From: Fragum whitleyi
Taxonomy: Eukaryota; Mollusca; Bivalvia; Cardiida; Cardiidae
Assembly (NCBI GenBank): GCA_948146395.1
Contig: OX411548.1
Coordinates: forward strand, 35,348,912-35,412,911
DNA length: 64,000 bases
Direction of reading: 5' to 3'
Below the pieces are notes generated by a model. That model was not told where the DNA came from. It saw only the letters and a program-made list of their open reading frames with translations, and did no database searches. The translations under genes and the position numbers were made by a program. This document shows positions 13,501-22,660 of the stretch, in pieces (the first letter of the stretch is position 1; the number at the start of each line of letters is the position of its first letter).

Positions 13501-14530
13501 CTTAAGAAAATGTTGAAGACAAAATGAGGTGGCAAAGTGCAAACTTACCACATCATGTCCTCTGATTTACCACAAAATGGGACAAGATTCGTCTAGAACT
13601 GTCACCAAATATTGTATCTTTCTTACTATCCAGCACTCTACAAGCATTTCCAAAACAAAATATTGATGTTTTGTCTAAATTTAATTGATCTATATCTAAA
13701 TGCTCTGATTGACTGACAAAATATGTATATCGCCATAAAAATAAGTTTGAGCATACAAACATTACGTTTGCTTGAACAAAAAGAACTAGTACCATTTTAA
13801 AACAAAGTCTCTAAACTAAAAATCAATTCACTTTTTTTTGTTTCCATTGTCATTTAACTATCAGGGATAAAGATAGTTTTTTCATGAAGATATTCACAAA
13901 CTTAAGAACAAATTTGCACATGTATATGTATGCATCCATTTCGCGACACAATATTAAGTTCTATTGAAACGAAACTCTCGAACACTAAATCTAAATGTGT
14001 TTCGGTCCCTGAAAGAGAGGCAGTGACTTAACCTACTCCCACCCAAACTACAGCTCGGTGAGATGGGGTTGGCTAGTGTTTTGTTATCACACACTGGTGA
14101 CGGTCCGGCTCAACCCAGGGACCTTCGGTTCACAAGTCGAGCGCCTCTTTACCACTCGGCTATTGAGGCAGAAAGATTAAGTTTTAACTTTCATACCTCG
14201 ATGGTAATGAAATAGAGTAAAACAAATTAAATTTCTTCATCTTTTGTTTATACAAACCCTCTTTTCACTACTTATTATGATAGAAAAGTTGGTAAACATT
14301 GTGTATTAAGAAAGAAAAACGCCTATGGAAAGCATGTTCTTCTTTCTCCACAATGTTTTCTGAAGTATAAAAAGGTTAAAACACAGGGCTGCTCAAGAAA
14401 GGTTTGAATGGTTTACTCACGGATCTGGCATCGGTTTATGGAAGTTAATATCGTCGATCGACCACATATCTACCCAGTTGCTGTATTCTAAATGTCTATC
14501 AGTCATCGTAATGGTATCGCTTGTAGCCAT
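1560..14530 (-). CDS. TPMT-like A: thiopurine S-methyltransferase family protein, 3' end off the window, frameshifted in exon 2
   Basis: Seven exons with GT-AG borders read on the minus strand: 14421-14530 (ATG), 13549-13637, 12195-12321, 10823-10875, 9910-9984, 6998-7083 and 1560-1604. Family landmarks in order are NFHKP in exon 1, PFCGKSEDMMW in exon 2, GFSVVGVDIA then SSFFIEHKL in exon 3 (SAM-binding core), LFVANIFDL in exon 4, KFDVIWDIAGYCVINK in exon 5, and PPHPTNLETLAEYFG in exon 7. Members are cytosolic class I SAM-dependent methyltransferases; vertebrate TPMT methylates thiol groups, but the mollusc substrate is unknown. Exon 2 is 89 nt against 90 in the paralogue: one base is missing between RRIL and PFCGK, so the frame ends shortly after at a TGA. 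The usual DRGAL segment of TPMT reads DIAGY. Exons 3-7 keep an open frame and good splice sites, so this is a recent pseudogene, an allele, or an assembly error. The ATG follows an acceptor-like TTTTTCCCCTGTAG, suggesting an untranslated exon further upstream. Confidence 0.82.
2023..2310 (+). mobile_element. MITE family with 'GGACAAGTAAAT' core, copy 1
   Basis: It carries AGAGGTGTGAAATTCCCATG, a 'GACACGGGTTTTCTCTACCTG' segment minus its last base, and repeated GGACAAGTAAA motifs. The same arrangement recurs at 35,735-36,078 and 49,933-50,310. No coding capacity is seen. Confidence 0.6.
2641..5911 (+). mobile_element. Decayed non-LTR retrotransposon (LINE), reverse transcriptase ORF in three frames
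   Basis: The first frame (2641-4830) begins at the tail of an endonuclease domain (DHDHSIILLQLDF) and continues through a linker (GSWKLNNSLL) into a reverse transcriptase. That region shows LKNWRPITLLNV, IDFEKAF at residues 441-447, and the catalytic FADD at 542-545. The frame breaks at 4,815-4,830, where one base is missing near AAAAGGG. It resumes as 4815-5411, then shifts again near 5,387-5,411 into a third frame ending at 5911. The last part contains QWFQTRITHRII and a C-x2-C-x8-H-x4-C zinc knuckle at about 5,551-5,610, typical of LINE ORF2 C-termini. The N-terminal endonuclease is mostly missing, so the copy is 5'-truncated and dead. The usual KAFD reads KAFA. It lies in the intron between exons 6 and 7 of TPMT-like A, in antisense orientation. 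The clade is not assigned. Confidence 0.92.
5912..6997. other. LINE 3' flank and intron
   Basis: Just after the last LINE stop is a CA-rich stretch (ACACAC and CACTCACGCACAC runs, 5,935-6,050) that may be its 3' untranslated end. No clear poly-A tail or target duplication is visible. The rest is AT-rich intron with no recognised structure. Confidence 0.4.
7197..7290 (-). mobile_element. TA-flanked MITE of the 'CAGTTAA' family, truncated copy
   Basis: Ends in TTGTCAATTTCACGATGTTA then TTAACTG|TA. This is the terminal sequence of the complete copy at 61,806-62,238. Only one end is present. Confidence 0.65.
7354..9395 (+). mobile_element. Outer array transposon with 'ACCGCCCACCTTCG' end, interrupted
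   Basis: The left end reads TACCGCCCACCTTCGAAG, followed by a GTCCGTCCGTCCGT stretch. The right end contains the inverse, GTAGGTGGGCGATATA, at about 9,378-9,393. The internal units contain ACCTACAATCATGAAACTTT and GGTCAAGGTCACAGT, about 150 bp apart. A second element (7,683-9,186) splits a unit right after CCCTATTGTTT, and the unit sequence resumes with GGGTCACATAGGTCAAAGG. No transposase is encoded, so it is non-autonomous. Confidence 0.68.
7683..9186 (+). mobile_element. Inner array transposon with 155-bp tandem units, nested in the outer one
   Basis: Starts TTTAGCTCCACTGGCCGAAG, then a GTGCGTCCGT-rich stretch, and ends AAAGCCAGTGGAGCGATACA...GGCCTCTTGTT. The termini form an imperfect inverted repeat (CTCCACTGGC / GCCAGTGGAGC). 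Between them, about seven units of 155 bp repeat GGGCCGATTTCAATGAAACT, TTAAATTGTTCAAGAAATTT and GGGCGTGGCAGGGCGGGGCT, with GGGCC at 7,980, 8,135 and 8,290. Units decay to the right. Small open frames here are by-products of the repeat. Relatives lie at 1,260, 19,440-20,067, 34,219-35,271 and 53,680-54,640. Confidence 0.75.
9480..9830 (-). repeat. Three degenerate tandem copies of the 3' half of TPMT-like A exon 5
   Basis: On the minus strand three segments, at about 9,485-9,540, 9,598-9,650 and 9,762-9,815, resemble the real exon 5 at 9,910-9,984. They read KAGYCVINEK, TAGYCVINEKGRPEK and KEGKCVISKKVRSK, against IAGYCVINKVDRSK in the exon. Donor sites after them are damaged: the middle one has GTTATA, the nearest ATAAGT, the furthest a stop. 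Spacing is about 120-165 bp. They look like fossil duplicates of the exon plus neighbouring intron. A dispersed repeat overlapping the exon is the alternative. Confidence 0.55.
11090..11215. mobile_element. 'CAGTTAA' family MITE, decayed fragment
   Basis: Contains the subterminal words TCACTCGCTCAGCG, CCAATCATTTATTCAAA and AAAACGCTC shared with other copies; the termini are not recognisable. Confidence 0.45.
11651..12088. mobile_element. 'CAGTTAA' family MITE, near full length
   Basis: Left end CAGTCAATTACATCGTGAAA, right end TTTTACGATGTCGTTAACT, with the central hairpin GCTAATTTTGTTCATT / AACAAAATTTGTGATATT. It lies in the intron between exons 3 and 4 of TPMT-like A. An open frame inside it is not a gene. 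Confidence 0.7.
12801..13231. mobile_element. 'CAGTTAA' family MITE, near full length
   Basis: Starts TA|CAGTTAAGAACATCGTGAAA. It has the central palindrome ATATCGCTAATTTTGTTC / GAACAAAATTAGCGATAT at about 12,915-12,955 and ends near TTCACGATGTATTA. It lies in the intron between exons 2 and 3 of TPMT-like A. Confidence 0.75.
13291..13458. mobile_element. Palindromic MITE, 'TTAAGGTAGTG' family, copy 1
   Basis: The arms TTAAGGTAGTGCACCC... and ...GGGTCCACTACTCTAA pair along the element, with the centre CCCGAGGTTCCCTACTGAAT / AGGAGTTCTCGGGTAAC. Further copies are at 18,489-18,656, 36,903-37,065 and 56,269-57,315. Confidence 0.75.
13549..13637 (-). pseudogene. Exon 2 of TPMT-like A with a 1-nt frameshift
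   Basis: The exon starts after GTAG at phase 2, completing a proline codon from exon 1, and ends TGTG|GTAAGT. The first frame reads VLDSKKDTIFGDSSRRIL, matching ILDKKESELFGGKSRTVF of the paralogue. The second reads PFCGKSEDMM, matching PLCGKSMDLK. Only one missing base, around 13,571-13,575, separates them. No alternative acceptor rescues the frame, because the downstream frame has a TAG just upstream of the motif. Confidence 0.8.
14000..14172 (-). mobile_element. tRNA-derived SINE, second family
   Basis: The minus strand reads ATAGCCGAGTGGTAAAGAGG (box A-like, tRNA-Leu/Ser style) and GGTCCCTGGGTTGAGCC (box B-like). The acceptor arms do not pair, so it is a SINE head rather than a tRNA gene. 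A body of about 100 bp follows towards 14,000. Confidence 0.55.
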
Positions 14531-15160
14531 ATCAGCATTCTACAGGGGAAAAAGTCAACCTAGTGTCACGTTAACGCTCCGATGCGTCGACAATCGCCGA
14601 CGCTCTTTTTTTATTCGTTGTAGAATCGGTGACAAAATCATCGACCGGCGCTTATTTTCTTATTTAACCCTCATCCTCCTGAATTTATTGTTTCCCCAAA
14701 GAAGTTCATTTTAGGGGGAAGGGGGGGGGGGGGATTAATAACACTATGTCGAGCTTCACGCAAAAGTACAAATCAGGCAGGGTAGGCTAAGATCAGACCG
14801 CACGTCTGTGCAGGCTAATCTTAGTCTATAATTTCTACACAGGTTTTGTTTACTTCGTGATCTGATATGAGAAGAGTTAAAATATTAAACGAGTTGGTCT
14901 TTGAGAAAATCAATTAAAAAAAACTTCAACATAAATTGAATTATGTTCGAAATTTTAGTCATTTTGTGATAAAAAAAAACCCAACTAGTAATGAACTGGC
15001 AACTCGTAGACTCATAATTAAGAAATTCAAAAGGGGCGAGATTACAAAATTGAAGCAGACAAAAGACTGTATATTATGTTAATCGGGGCTAGAGGATGAA
15101 ATTAGCCTTCCTTTCTTTATATTAAGAAATACACTTGTATAGAAATGTATTCTCTTATAT
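14531..15160. other. Upstream flank of TPMT-like A
   Basis: Presumed 5' flank or first intron of TPMT-like A. It holds a small inverted repeat around 14,770-14,830 (CTAAGATCAGACCGCAC / GTGCAGGCTAATCTTAG), related to hairpins at 38,577 and 49,433. A G-run occurs at about 14,718-14,733. No TATA box or other promoter element is convincing. Confidence 0.4.
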
Positions 15161-15161
15161 A

Positions 15162-15984
15162 CTCAGTTCCAAAAGAAAGTGTGCACTTTTGAAATTTGAA
15201 TATCTCTGAAATTACAAAATCTATCGTCATGAAACGTCGGATGGTCATCCCAAAGAGTATGTGCAAACGATATTTTAAAACAAAAATCGCGGGATAAGCA
15301 AAATTTTTCAGCTAATTTGAGGCATTTGATTTTGCATGATTTGCATCTGAATCACGCGTTAGACGTATAATTGGTCTGAAAAAGCATTCAGCTGAATGTT
15401 TGCGGCTTTGCTAAGCATAAAATCACATTTTCAATACAATAGTGCATGATGCTTCAGCGTGGTTTGACTACCAATAAACGTCGTTGAACAAAATCGAACC
15501 TTGTCAGATTTAGACCGATATTCAAATTAATTGAGCATTCATATTCCAATAGATTTCGAGGTCATCATTTTGCAAGGCCTTTAAAAAGCAAATCGAGATG
15601 TCATAGAACGCAATAGCACCATTCAACGACAAGTTATTGGTTAACAACGAAGCAATGTCTAACGTTGACGTACACGTAACGTCTGCATAAAAATTAAAAC
15701 CTTTGTTTGGAAATGGCATGGAATGGCTTCTTAAACTCTATAATGCAATATCAATACATAGCCATTACCAAAGAAAAAGTTGTAAGGAGGTCAAATCTCA
15801 ACAGTTTAAGTAATGCCATCGTGTATGCAGCATGCGATACGTTATCCAAATCTGATTTGATTTTTAATTTCAAAAGGTCTTGCCTAAAGTATGGTATCAA
15901 ATTTACTCCATAATTTTCCTCCAACTTTGTGAAAAATCAAGAGAAATGCCAAAAGTGAAAGTGCACATTTTTTATGGAACTGAG
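15162..15984. mobile_element. Non-autonomous Tc1/mariner-like element (TA target)
   Basis: Terminal inverted repeats ACTCAGTTCCAAAAGAAAGT...GTGCACTTT and AAAGTGCACATTTTTTATGG...AACTGAGT face each other about 0.82 kb apart. Each is flanked by TA within TATA. The inside has no recognisable transposase. The TA target and size point to a deletion derivative of a Tc1/mariner-type element. Confidence 0.72.
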
Positions 15985-17340
15985 TATATTTAAAAAAGTT
16001 ATATACGATTCTATCCTATGAATGTATATGTTCAAGTGAGTGACCAAAGGTCAATTTTCTTAATACCTGATATTACTCACTAAAGCTTGAGCATCTATAA
16101 TTATTCGTTGCGAGAAAAATGGTCCAATTTTGTGTCGCTATCTGTGAGATGACTGTAATCTTTAACGCTATACGTGTTTTGCAGTAACTTGTTTGACATT
16201 TTTGTTAAAGTTGTTTTCGGTTGTAAATGCCGCGTGAGGCTTCGTTGCATAATAAACTTATTTACTAAGGACGCAATACTAACGCTTATAGGTTGGCTTG
16301 CTTCAGGTTTGCGAATCCCTTCTTGAAGGCAGATCATTACTTTTTTAGAGTTATATCCACATCCCTTTTTTTCAAAAAAAAAAAAAAAAAAAAAAAAAAC
16401 TCTTGATTCAGCTCCGAAATTTATTAGATACGCTTACATAAATACTGAAACAAAAATAGTACTGAGAACGATTTTGAAATGAGAGAATTTCTTTCATAGA
16501 AAGGGTTATTTTCGAACTTTCGATGAACAGCCCTTTTCCACATTGTTGTCAAGCAAAATATAGCTCTAAGGTAATGTTGATGCATTCATCTATGTCGAGC
16601 TGCATGAATTGCCCCCCCCCCCCCCGAAATGGTGTAACTAAGCTTTCAAAAACAAATCCGCAATTATTAACAGTGTTGTCTCTGAATGATTGCAAAGTAT
16701 GTTTTAATGGGATTTGAACTAGCTTTTTTCCAGAAACTGGTTCCAAAGTTTTAAAAAGAAAATCCAATTATCAAGTAAATTCGTGTTCCCCATACCTTAA
16801 TTGCTTTTGTGACCTGTTTCTTTCATTTAAAGGTACCAAGACCTTTGGGGAATATCCTATATCTATCGAAATAAACGTGCTTAATTCTAGTTCAAGAATC
16901 CATTCTCCAAAAGGCTTTACCTGATTTGAAACATTACAACGATAATCAAAACATTTCTAGCTCTTTATAGTACCAATAGTACTCACGAAAATTAGTACAA
17001 AATTTCAGTTTAAACTCTTCCCATCTAATATACTGGGTGTACAGCCGTTAAGCCCATCCCATTAAATCAGCCAAGCAATTTATGACCTAAACGATTTTTT
17101 CTCTAACCGTTGGAGTCCAGTTAAATTCATCCACACAAAGTCATGTAATTAACAAAATATTCTACAAATTTAAATAATGCAACGTTTCTTTTGTGGTTCA
17201 TTATATAAAATATACCGCTTCTGGGCTCAACTTTAGAAAAGAACTTGAGTCTGGAGACTGTTTAAAAGTCTCAAAAACCTTTCCGAATCTGATCCCTAGA
17301 GGGCCATAGGGTCTCACTACAAAAGTTTGAGAGTACTAGT
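15985..17340. other. Intergenic DNA without recognised features
   Basis: No exon or repeat family is recognised. There is a long A-run at about 16,372-16,400 and a C-run at about 16,613-16,625, both likely to be length-unstable. Confidence 0.4.
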
Positions 17341-17588
17341 TAACAACACCCTGTAATTGACATGATCTTTATCAAAACCATTCCAAATCACCCGCTCAAC
17401 GCCACATTCGTTCATTACAAACCCGCTAACACTAAAAAAACGCCCCAAACCCACTGAAAAAGATAGAATTATCAACGTCATTCAAAATCATTAAATCTAT
17501 AAAAGAATCTACAAAAACTCGCATCTCACAACCATTCAATTTCATTCCAAAATCATTCACCTTGTCAATTTCACGATGTTGTTAACTG
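17341..17588. mobile_element. 'CAGTTAA' family MITE, internally deleted
   Basis: Right terminus TTGTCAATTTCACGATGTTG then TTAACTG. The left end is degraded (GTAATTGACATGATC) and the central hairpin is missing. Confidence 0.55.
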
Positions 17589-17891
17589 GAGCTTCTTCGG
17601 CTGTGAGTTTCAGACTTGCAAAATCTGAATCCTAGTAACTCGAATTCAAGAAACGGTAACAGAAATTGTAGGCTTACCGTTAAAGGCTAAAAATCACCAC
17701 GTTCCTAAAACTTATCATTCATTAAAAAACGAACATTTAAAAAAGATAATAGTACTTCGTTTTATACTACACAAAATGTGTGTAAAGGTGAATTATCAAT
17801 GCCCTTTACGGACAATAAAAAAAAGTTGGAAAATGTGACCACGATAATTTGACATAGAGCTGAACAATCGACGTTGACCTTTTAGGTGATA

Positions 17892-18140
17892 CAGTTAAGA
17901 ACATCGTGAAATTGACAAGATGAATGATTTTAGAATAATTTTGTAATGAATTTGAATTTTGTAAGTGTATGAAATAAAGATAAAGAAAGTTATTCAATTT
18001 TCAATTATGTAAGAGAAATCGAGGATTTTATCTGCTGATTTTAATTTTGAAATAGTTGTTAATCTTGTCATATTTAGTGATTTTCAGTGAGCGTTTTCGA
18101 ATGATTTATTGAGGTGTTTGGAATAAACGAATGGAGCGCT
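17892..18140. mobile_element. 'CAGTTAA' family MITE, 3'-truncated
   Basis: Starts TA|CAGTTAAGAACATCGTGAAA and runs through GAATGATTTTAGAATAATTT. It ends in a degraded AATGAACG-like part without the opposite terminus. Confidence 0.55.
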
Positions 18141-18169
18141 GGATTAGCAAATGTGCGTAAGGTGCAAAC

Positions 18170-18355
18170 ATTAAGCAGCGTAGACAGTCACCTACCGAAA
18201 AGTTTATGTTACCTGATAGTGTACAAGTACTTTAAGACTTTATCTTTCAATCAGATGGATAGTGAAGGCCCTGATTAGACTGTGTGAATGCACAGGCTAT
18301 CAGAGTCTTTGCTATGTACATATATGAAATTGTTGTAAATCTCACGCACAGGCTC
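18170..18355. mobile_element. 'GAGCCTGTGCGTGACA' MITE, partial
   Basis: Contains GCAGCGTAGACAGTCACCTA, a TCAGATGGATAG-type segment and the end CTCACGCACAGGCTC. The opposite terminus is absent. Complete copies lie at 32,369, 35,431 and 51,606. Confidence 0.5.
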
Positions 18356-18488
18356 TTGTTTAGAAGGTTTCATGTTCGAAAAAAATCAACAATAAAAAAA
18401 CTTCGGTGCTTTAATACTAAATCATATGAGGGCGACAAAAATCTTGCAACATCAGCTTGAAAAAGCTGTACGGTAACTTAAGAATCTT

Positions 18489-18656
18489 TAAGGTAGTGGA
18501 AGCGTAATAGTTCCGCAACATTTCGGAACTCATGATCTTTCACAATGTTGACCGCGGTTTCCTAATGAAAATCATTAGGAAACCTCGGTTAACATAGTCA
18601 AAGTGCATTAATGTAAGGAACGTCGCGGAACTTAATATTAGGGTTCCGCTATCTTA
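18489..18656. mobile_element. Palindromic MITE, 'TTAAGGTAGTG' family, copy 2
   Basis: Arms TTTAAGGTAGTGGAAGCG and GGTTCCGCTATCTTAA. The centre CGGTTTCCTAATGAAAATCA / TTAGGAAACCTCGGTTAAC is a strong hairpin. Confidence 0.75.
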
Positions 18657-18659
18657 AGT

Positions 18660-19439
18660 CGCCTAATTATGATTTCATACTAGGCTATTACTAAAAAATT
18701 GAAAAAAAAAAATCCAAGGTTGTTTATGATTTATGCATTTCCTAAGTAAGAAAGTGTAATTTGCTTCATTTGCGTTTAAGTCGTTACGGGGTACTACCCT
18801 ACAATTTTCAAACTAGTATTTTATACCACACTGAATACTCGAAACTCGATACTTTTTTTTCTTCGTTACGCCTTGTTTCATTTGGGTCGAATAATCTACA
18901 CAGTCCTTTTCACCTGGTGATCTCAAGAGGCCTGCAAGTATCTTACTCCTCTTTATTTTTATCGACAACTCTAAGGGCTCCTTTTCCAGTAATTTCTAAA
19001 ATTTTCACACAAAACCAACCATGTTAGCTACCAACCATATTAGCTTTTGTTGACTTTATTGAGTGAGACACTAGGCTAGAGCTGCTTGAGCAGCTGATTT
19101 GCGCCACAGGCTTGAATCAACTGATATGATGAGAAATTCAGTGAATGAATGAACTAATGAATGGATTTATTTTGATTTCTACTAAATAAGCGTTTAAGTG
19201 GTAACGGGGGTATAGTAAGACAGAAGATTCTGTAGGGTTGATGATATTTAATGTGATTCTGAATGGAAGGAAAAAACTGCGAGATAAATACAAAACATAT
19301 GAAACTATTCTGTCACATGCTGTTCAAATTATTTCTTCAAAGAAAAATTCAAGATTGGTGAATAATGAAAATATAGAAAATTGACCACTGCCTGTTTTAT
19401 ACATATTTTTTTTCTATCACGGAAATTTTATGCAAAGGA
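18660..19439. other. Intergenic DNA with a short direct repeat
   Basis: GCGTTTAAGTCGTTACGGGG (about 18,773) and GCGTTTAAGTGGTAACGGGG (about 19,188) form a direct repeat. No gene is recognised. Confidence 0.35.
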
Positions 19440-20067
19440 ACATTCCAGTGAAATTTGGTTAATGTTCATCAGTTAGATTCTGAGAAAATGATTTTCAAAG
19501 TTTACACCATATAACAATAGAGAAATGACCCCCGCCCATAAAAGACATTTTTTCATCTGATTACAATAATTTTTGGTAGACTGATAAAGGATTACTTTAA
19601 GATCATTCCAGTAAAATGTGGCTGATTTCCATCAGTTAGATTCTGAGAAAATGATTTTCAAAGTTTCCACTAAATAACATTTAGAGAGATGACCTCCGCC
19701 CATAAAATACTTTTTTTTCCATCTGATCGCAATAATTTCTGTAGACTGATAAAGATTCATCCAAGGATCAACCATGTTAAATTTAATTGATATCCATCAA
19801 TAAGGTTTTGAGACAAGTCACTTTTTACCATATTAAGAAATTAGCCACGCCCATTCAATCCATGTTTTTCATTGGATCAAAATTTCTTGAACATCTTTGT
19901 CACCAAAGGATCATTTCTGTGAAGTTTGGTTGCAATTCACCCAGCAGTTTCTGAGGAGAAGATTTTTAAAGAAAAACTTTACGACTGGGCGCACTGACGG
20001 ACGGACGCACGCACGACGGACACAGCGCCATGACTATATACCCCAGTGGCCATTGGCCAGTTGAGAT
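19440..20067 (-). mobile_element. Array transposon, 'GCCAGTGGAGC' group, minus orientation
   Basis: Ends at the right with GGACGGACGCACGCACGACG followed by CCCAGTGGCCATTGGCCAG, the inverse of the start of the element at 7,683. Units of about 165-170 bp contain ATCAGTTAGATTCTGAGAAA and 'CCTCCGCCCATAAAA'. The left boundary is uncertain. Confidence 0.6.
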
Positions 20068-20194
20068 AAAAACAGAACACCGCACAATTTTCTGTCAAAT
20101 TTGTCCGAAAGATTTTTACACGCCCGTCGAAGACGAATGATGGGATCACCCGTGGCGTCTGGGCGAAGTGCATTTCTTTGTCCGAAGCATAACC

Positions 20195-22660
20195 CTGTAA
20201 CCTTAAGTCCCATTTTCTTGAAACTTGGCAGTTATATTCTTCTCCTCATTACGGAGTGCAGTGAACCATAACTCTACCTGGCTAATTGTTTGAATTATTG
20301 CCCTTTGATTTTTCATACTTGAATCTTGTCCGGAGCATATCTCTACAACGTTTTAGCTATGATCATGAAACTTGATGGGTAGATAAGTCTCATCAAGGGG
20401 AAGTGAAGTGCAAAAGAACCATCACTCTACCTTGTTTATTTTTGGGGTTATTGCCCTTTGTGTTTTGTGTGTAATTTTAAACATGGATCTTGTCCGGAGC
20501 ATATTTCTAAAAGTACAGGTTCTATTATCATGGTATTTTACGGGTAGATAGATCTCATTAAGGAGAAGTGCAGTCCAAAAGAACCATCACTCTAACTGGC
20601 TTATTTTTAGGTTATTGCCCTTTGTTTTTTTGTGTGTAATTTTGAACATGGATCTTGACCGGAGCATATCTCTAAAAGTAAATAAAGGAGCAATGATCAT
20701 GAAATTTTATAGGTAGATAGATCTCATCAAGGGGAAGTGCAGTATAAAAGAAGCATAAACCTACCTTGCCTAGATTTTGATTTATTGCCCTTCGAGTTTT
20801 TTAGCTCACCTGAGCACATCGTGCTCAAGGTGAGCTTTTGTGATCATTGAATGTCCATCGTGCGTCGTCTGTCGTCCGGCGTCAACATTCTTAGTGTTTA
20901 CACTCTATAGGCCACAAATATGGCCCATTCTTCGTGAAACTTGGTCAGAATGTTGGCCAGGTCACAAGGATTAACCCTATTGAAAATGGCAAGGATCCGT
21001 GCCATATCACGGGAAAAGGGGCCATAATGACAATTTTCTTGTTTACACTCTAGAGGCCACAAATATGGCACAATCTATATGAAACTTGGTCAGAATGTTG
21101 GCCAGGTCACAAGGATTAACCCTATTGAAAATGGCAAGGATCCGTGCCATATCACGGGAAAAAGGGCCTTAATGACAATATTCTTGTTTACACTCTAGAG
21201 GCCACAAATATGGCCCAATTTTCATGAAACTTGGTCAGAATGTTGGCCAGGTCACAAGGATTAACCCTATTGAAAATGGGAAGGATCCGTGCCATATAAG
21301 GGGAAAAGTGGCCTTAATGACAATTTTCTTGTTTACACTCTAGAGGCCACAAATATGGCCAAATCTTTATGAAATTTGGTCGGAAGGTTGGCCCAGCCTA
21401 AAGGATTATCCCTATTGAAAATGGGGAGGATCTGTGCCATATCACGGAAAAAGGGGCCTTAATGACAATTTTCTTGTTTACGCTCTAGAAGCCACAAATA
21501 CAATTCAATTTTCATGAAACATGATCAGAATAATGGCTAGGTCACAAGGATGAACCCTATTTAAAATTGGAAAGATACATGGCATATCACGGGAAAAGGG
21601 GCCTAAATGACAATTTTCTTGTTTACACTCTAGAGGCCACAAATATGGCCCAATCTTTTTGAAATTTGGTCAGAAGGTTGGCCAAGCCACAAGGATGATC
21701 CCTATTGAAAATGGGAAGGATCTGTGCCATTATGGGAAAAGGGGTCTTAATGACAATTTTTTTGTTTTCACTATAGAGACCACAAATATGGCCCAATCTT
21801 CATGAAACTTATTCAGAATATTGGGCAGATCACAAGGATGTACCCTTTCGAAAATGGGAAGGATCCGTGCCATATCACAGGAAAAGGGGCCTTAATGACA
21901 ATATTATTGTTTACACTCTAGAGGCCACAAATATGGCCGAATCTTCATGAAACTCAGTCAGAATGTTGGCCAAGCCACAAGGATGATCCCTAATGAAAAT
22001 GGGAAGGATATGTGCCATATCACAGGAAAAGGGGCCTTAATGACAATTTTTGTTTACTCTCTAGAGACCACAAATATGGCCAAATCTTTAAGAAATTTGG
22101 TCGGAAGGTTGGCCCAGACTAAAGGATTATCCCTATTGAAAATGGGAAGGATCTGTGCCATATCACGGGAAAAGGGGCCTTAATGACAATTTTCTTGTTT
22201 ACGCTCTAGAAGCCACAAATACAATTCAATTTTCATGAAACATGATCAGAATAATGGCTAGGCCACAAGGATGAACCCTATTTAAAATTGGAAAGATCCA
22301 TGTCATATCACGGGAAAAGGGGCCTAAATGATTATTTTCTTTTTAGAGGCCACAAATATTGCCCAATCTTTATGAAACTTGGTCAGAATGTTCGCCAGGT
22401 CACATGAAACTTGTTTAGAAAAGGATAGAAATTTATGCAGCATTCATAGAAATAGAGTTATGTTTTTCTTTGAAAAATTTAATGATCATTTAATGATCTT
22501 TCAAGTATTTAATTTTGCAAAGGGAGAAGTCAAAGAGATGAAGGTGAGCGATATAGAACCATCATGGTCCTCTTGTTTCATACTTGGATATTGTCCAGAG
22601 CTAACCTCTAATAGTATGTGAGCTTTGATCATATAATAATGTACTCCTACTACAATTATT
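20195..22660 (+). repeat. Outer 164-bp tandem array, split by an insertion
   Basis: Units share TCTTGTCCGGAGCATAT, GATCATGAAA and GAACCATCACTCTACC. The CGGAGC word falls at 20,331, 20,495 and 20,660. The array is broken after GCCCTTCGAGTTTT by the element at 20,800-22,578 and resumes at once with ATACTTGGATATTGTCCAGA. It is therefore the older layer. Confidence 0.7.
20800..22578 (+). mobile_element. Array transposon with 145-bp units, 'AGCTCACCTGAGCAC' end
   Basis: Starts TTAGCTCACCTGAGCACATC, which folds on itself with GTGCTCAAGGTGAGCT. It then has the GTCGTCTGTCGTCC stretch and about ten units of 145 bp. GTTTAC starts fall at 20,896, 21,041, 21,186, 21,331, 21,476 and 21,621. Units share GGCCACAAATATGGCCCAAT, ATGAAACTTGGTCAGAATGT and ATCACGGGAAAAGGGGCC. 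It ends GGTGAGCGATATAGAACCAT...CCTCTTGTTT. No protein is encoded. Confidence 0.75.

Noticed and set aside
16372..16625. A-run and C-run as functional signals
   Set aside because: Simple homopolymers without context; probably polymorphic or error-prone.
21947..22621. Open frames in the 145-bp array
   Set aside because: Same repeat-derived reading in each unit; no protein family.
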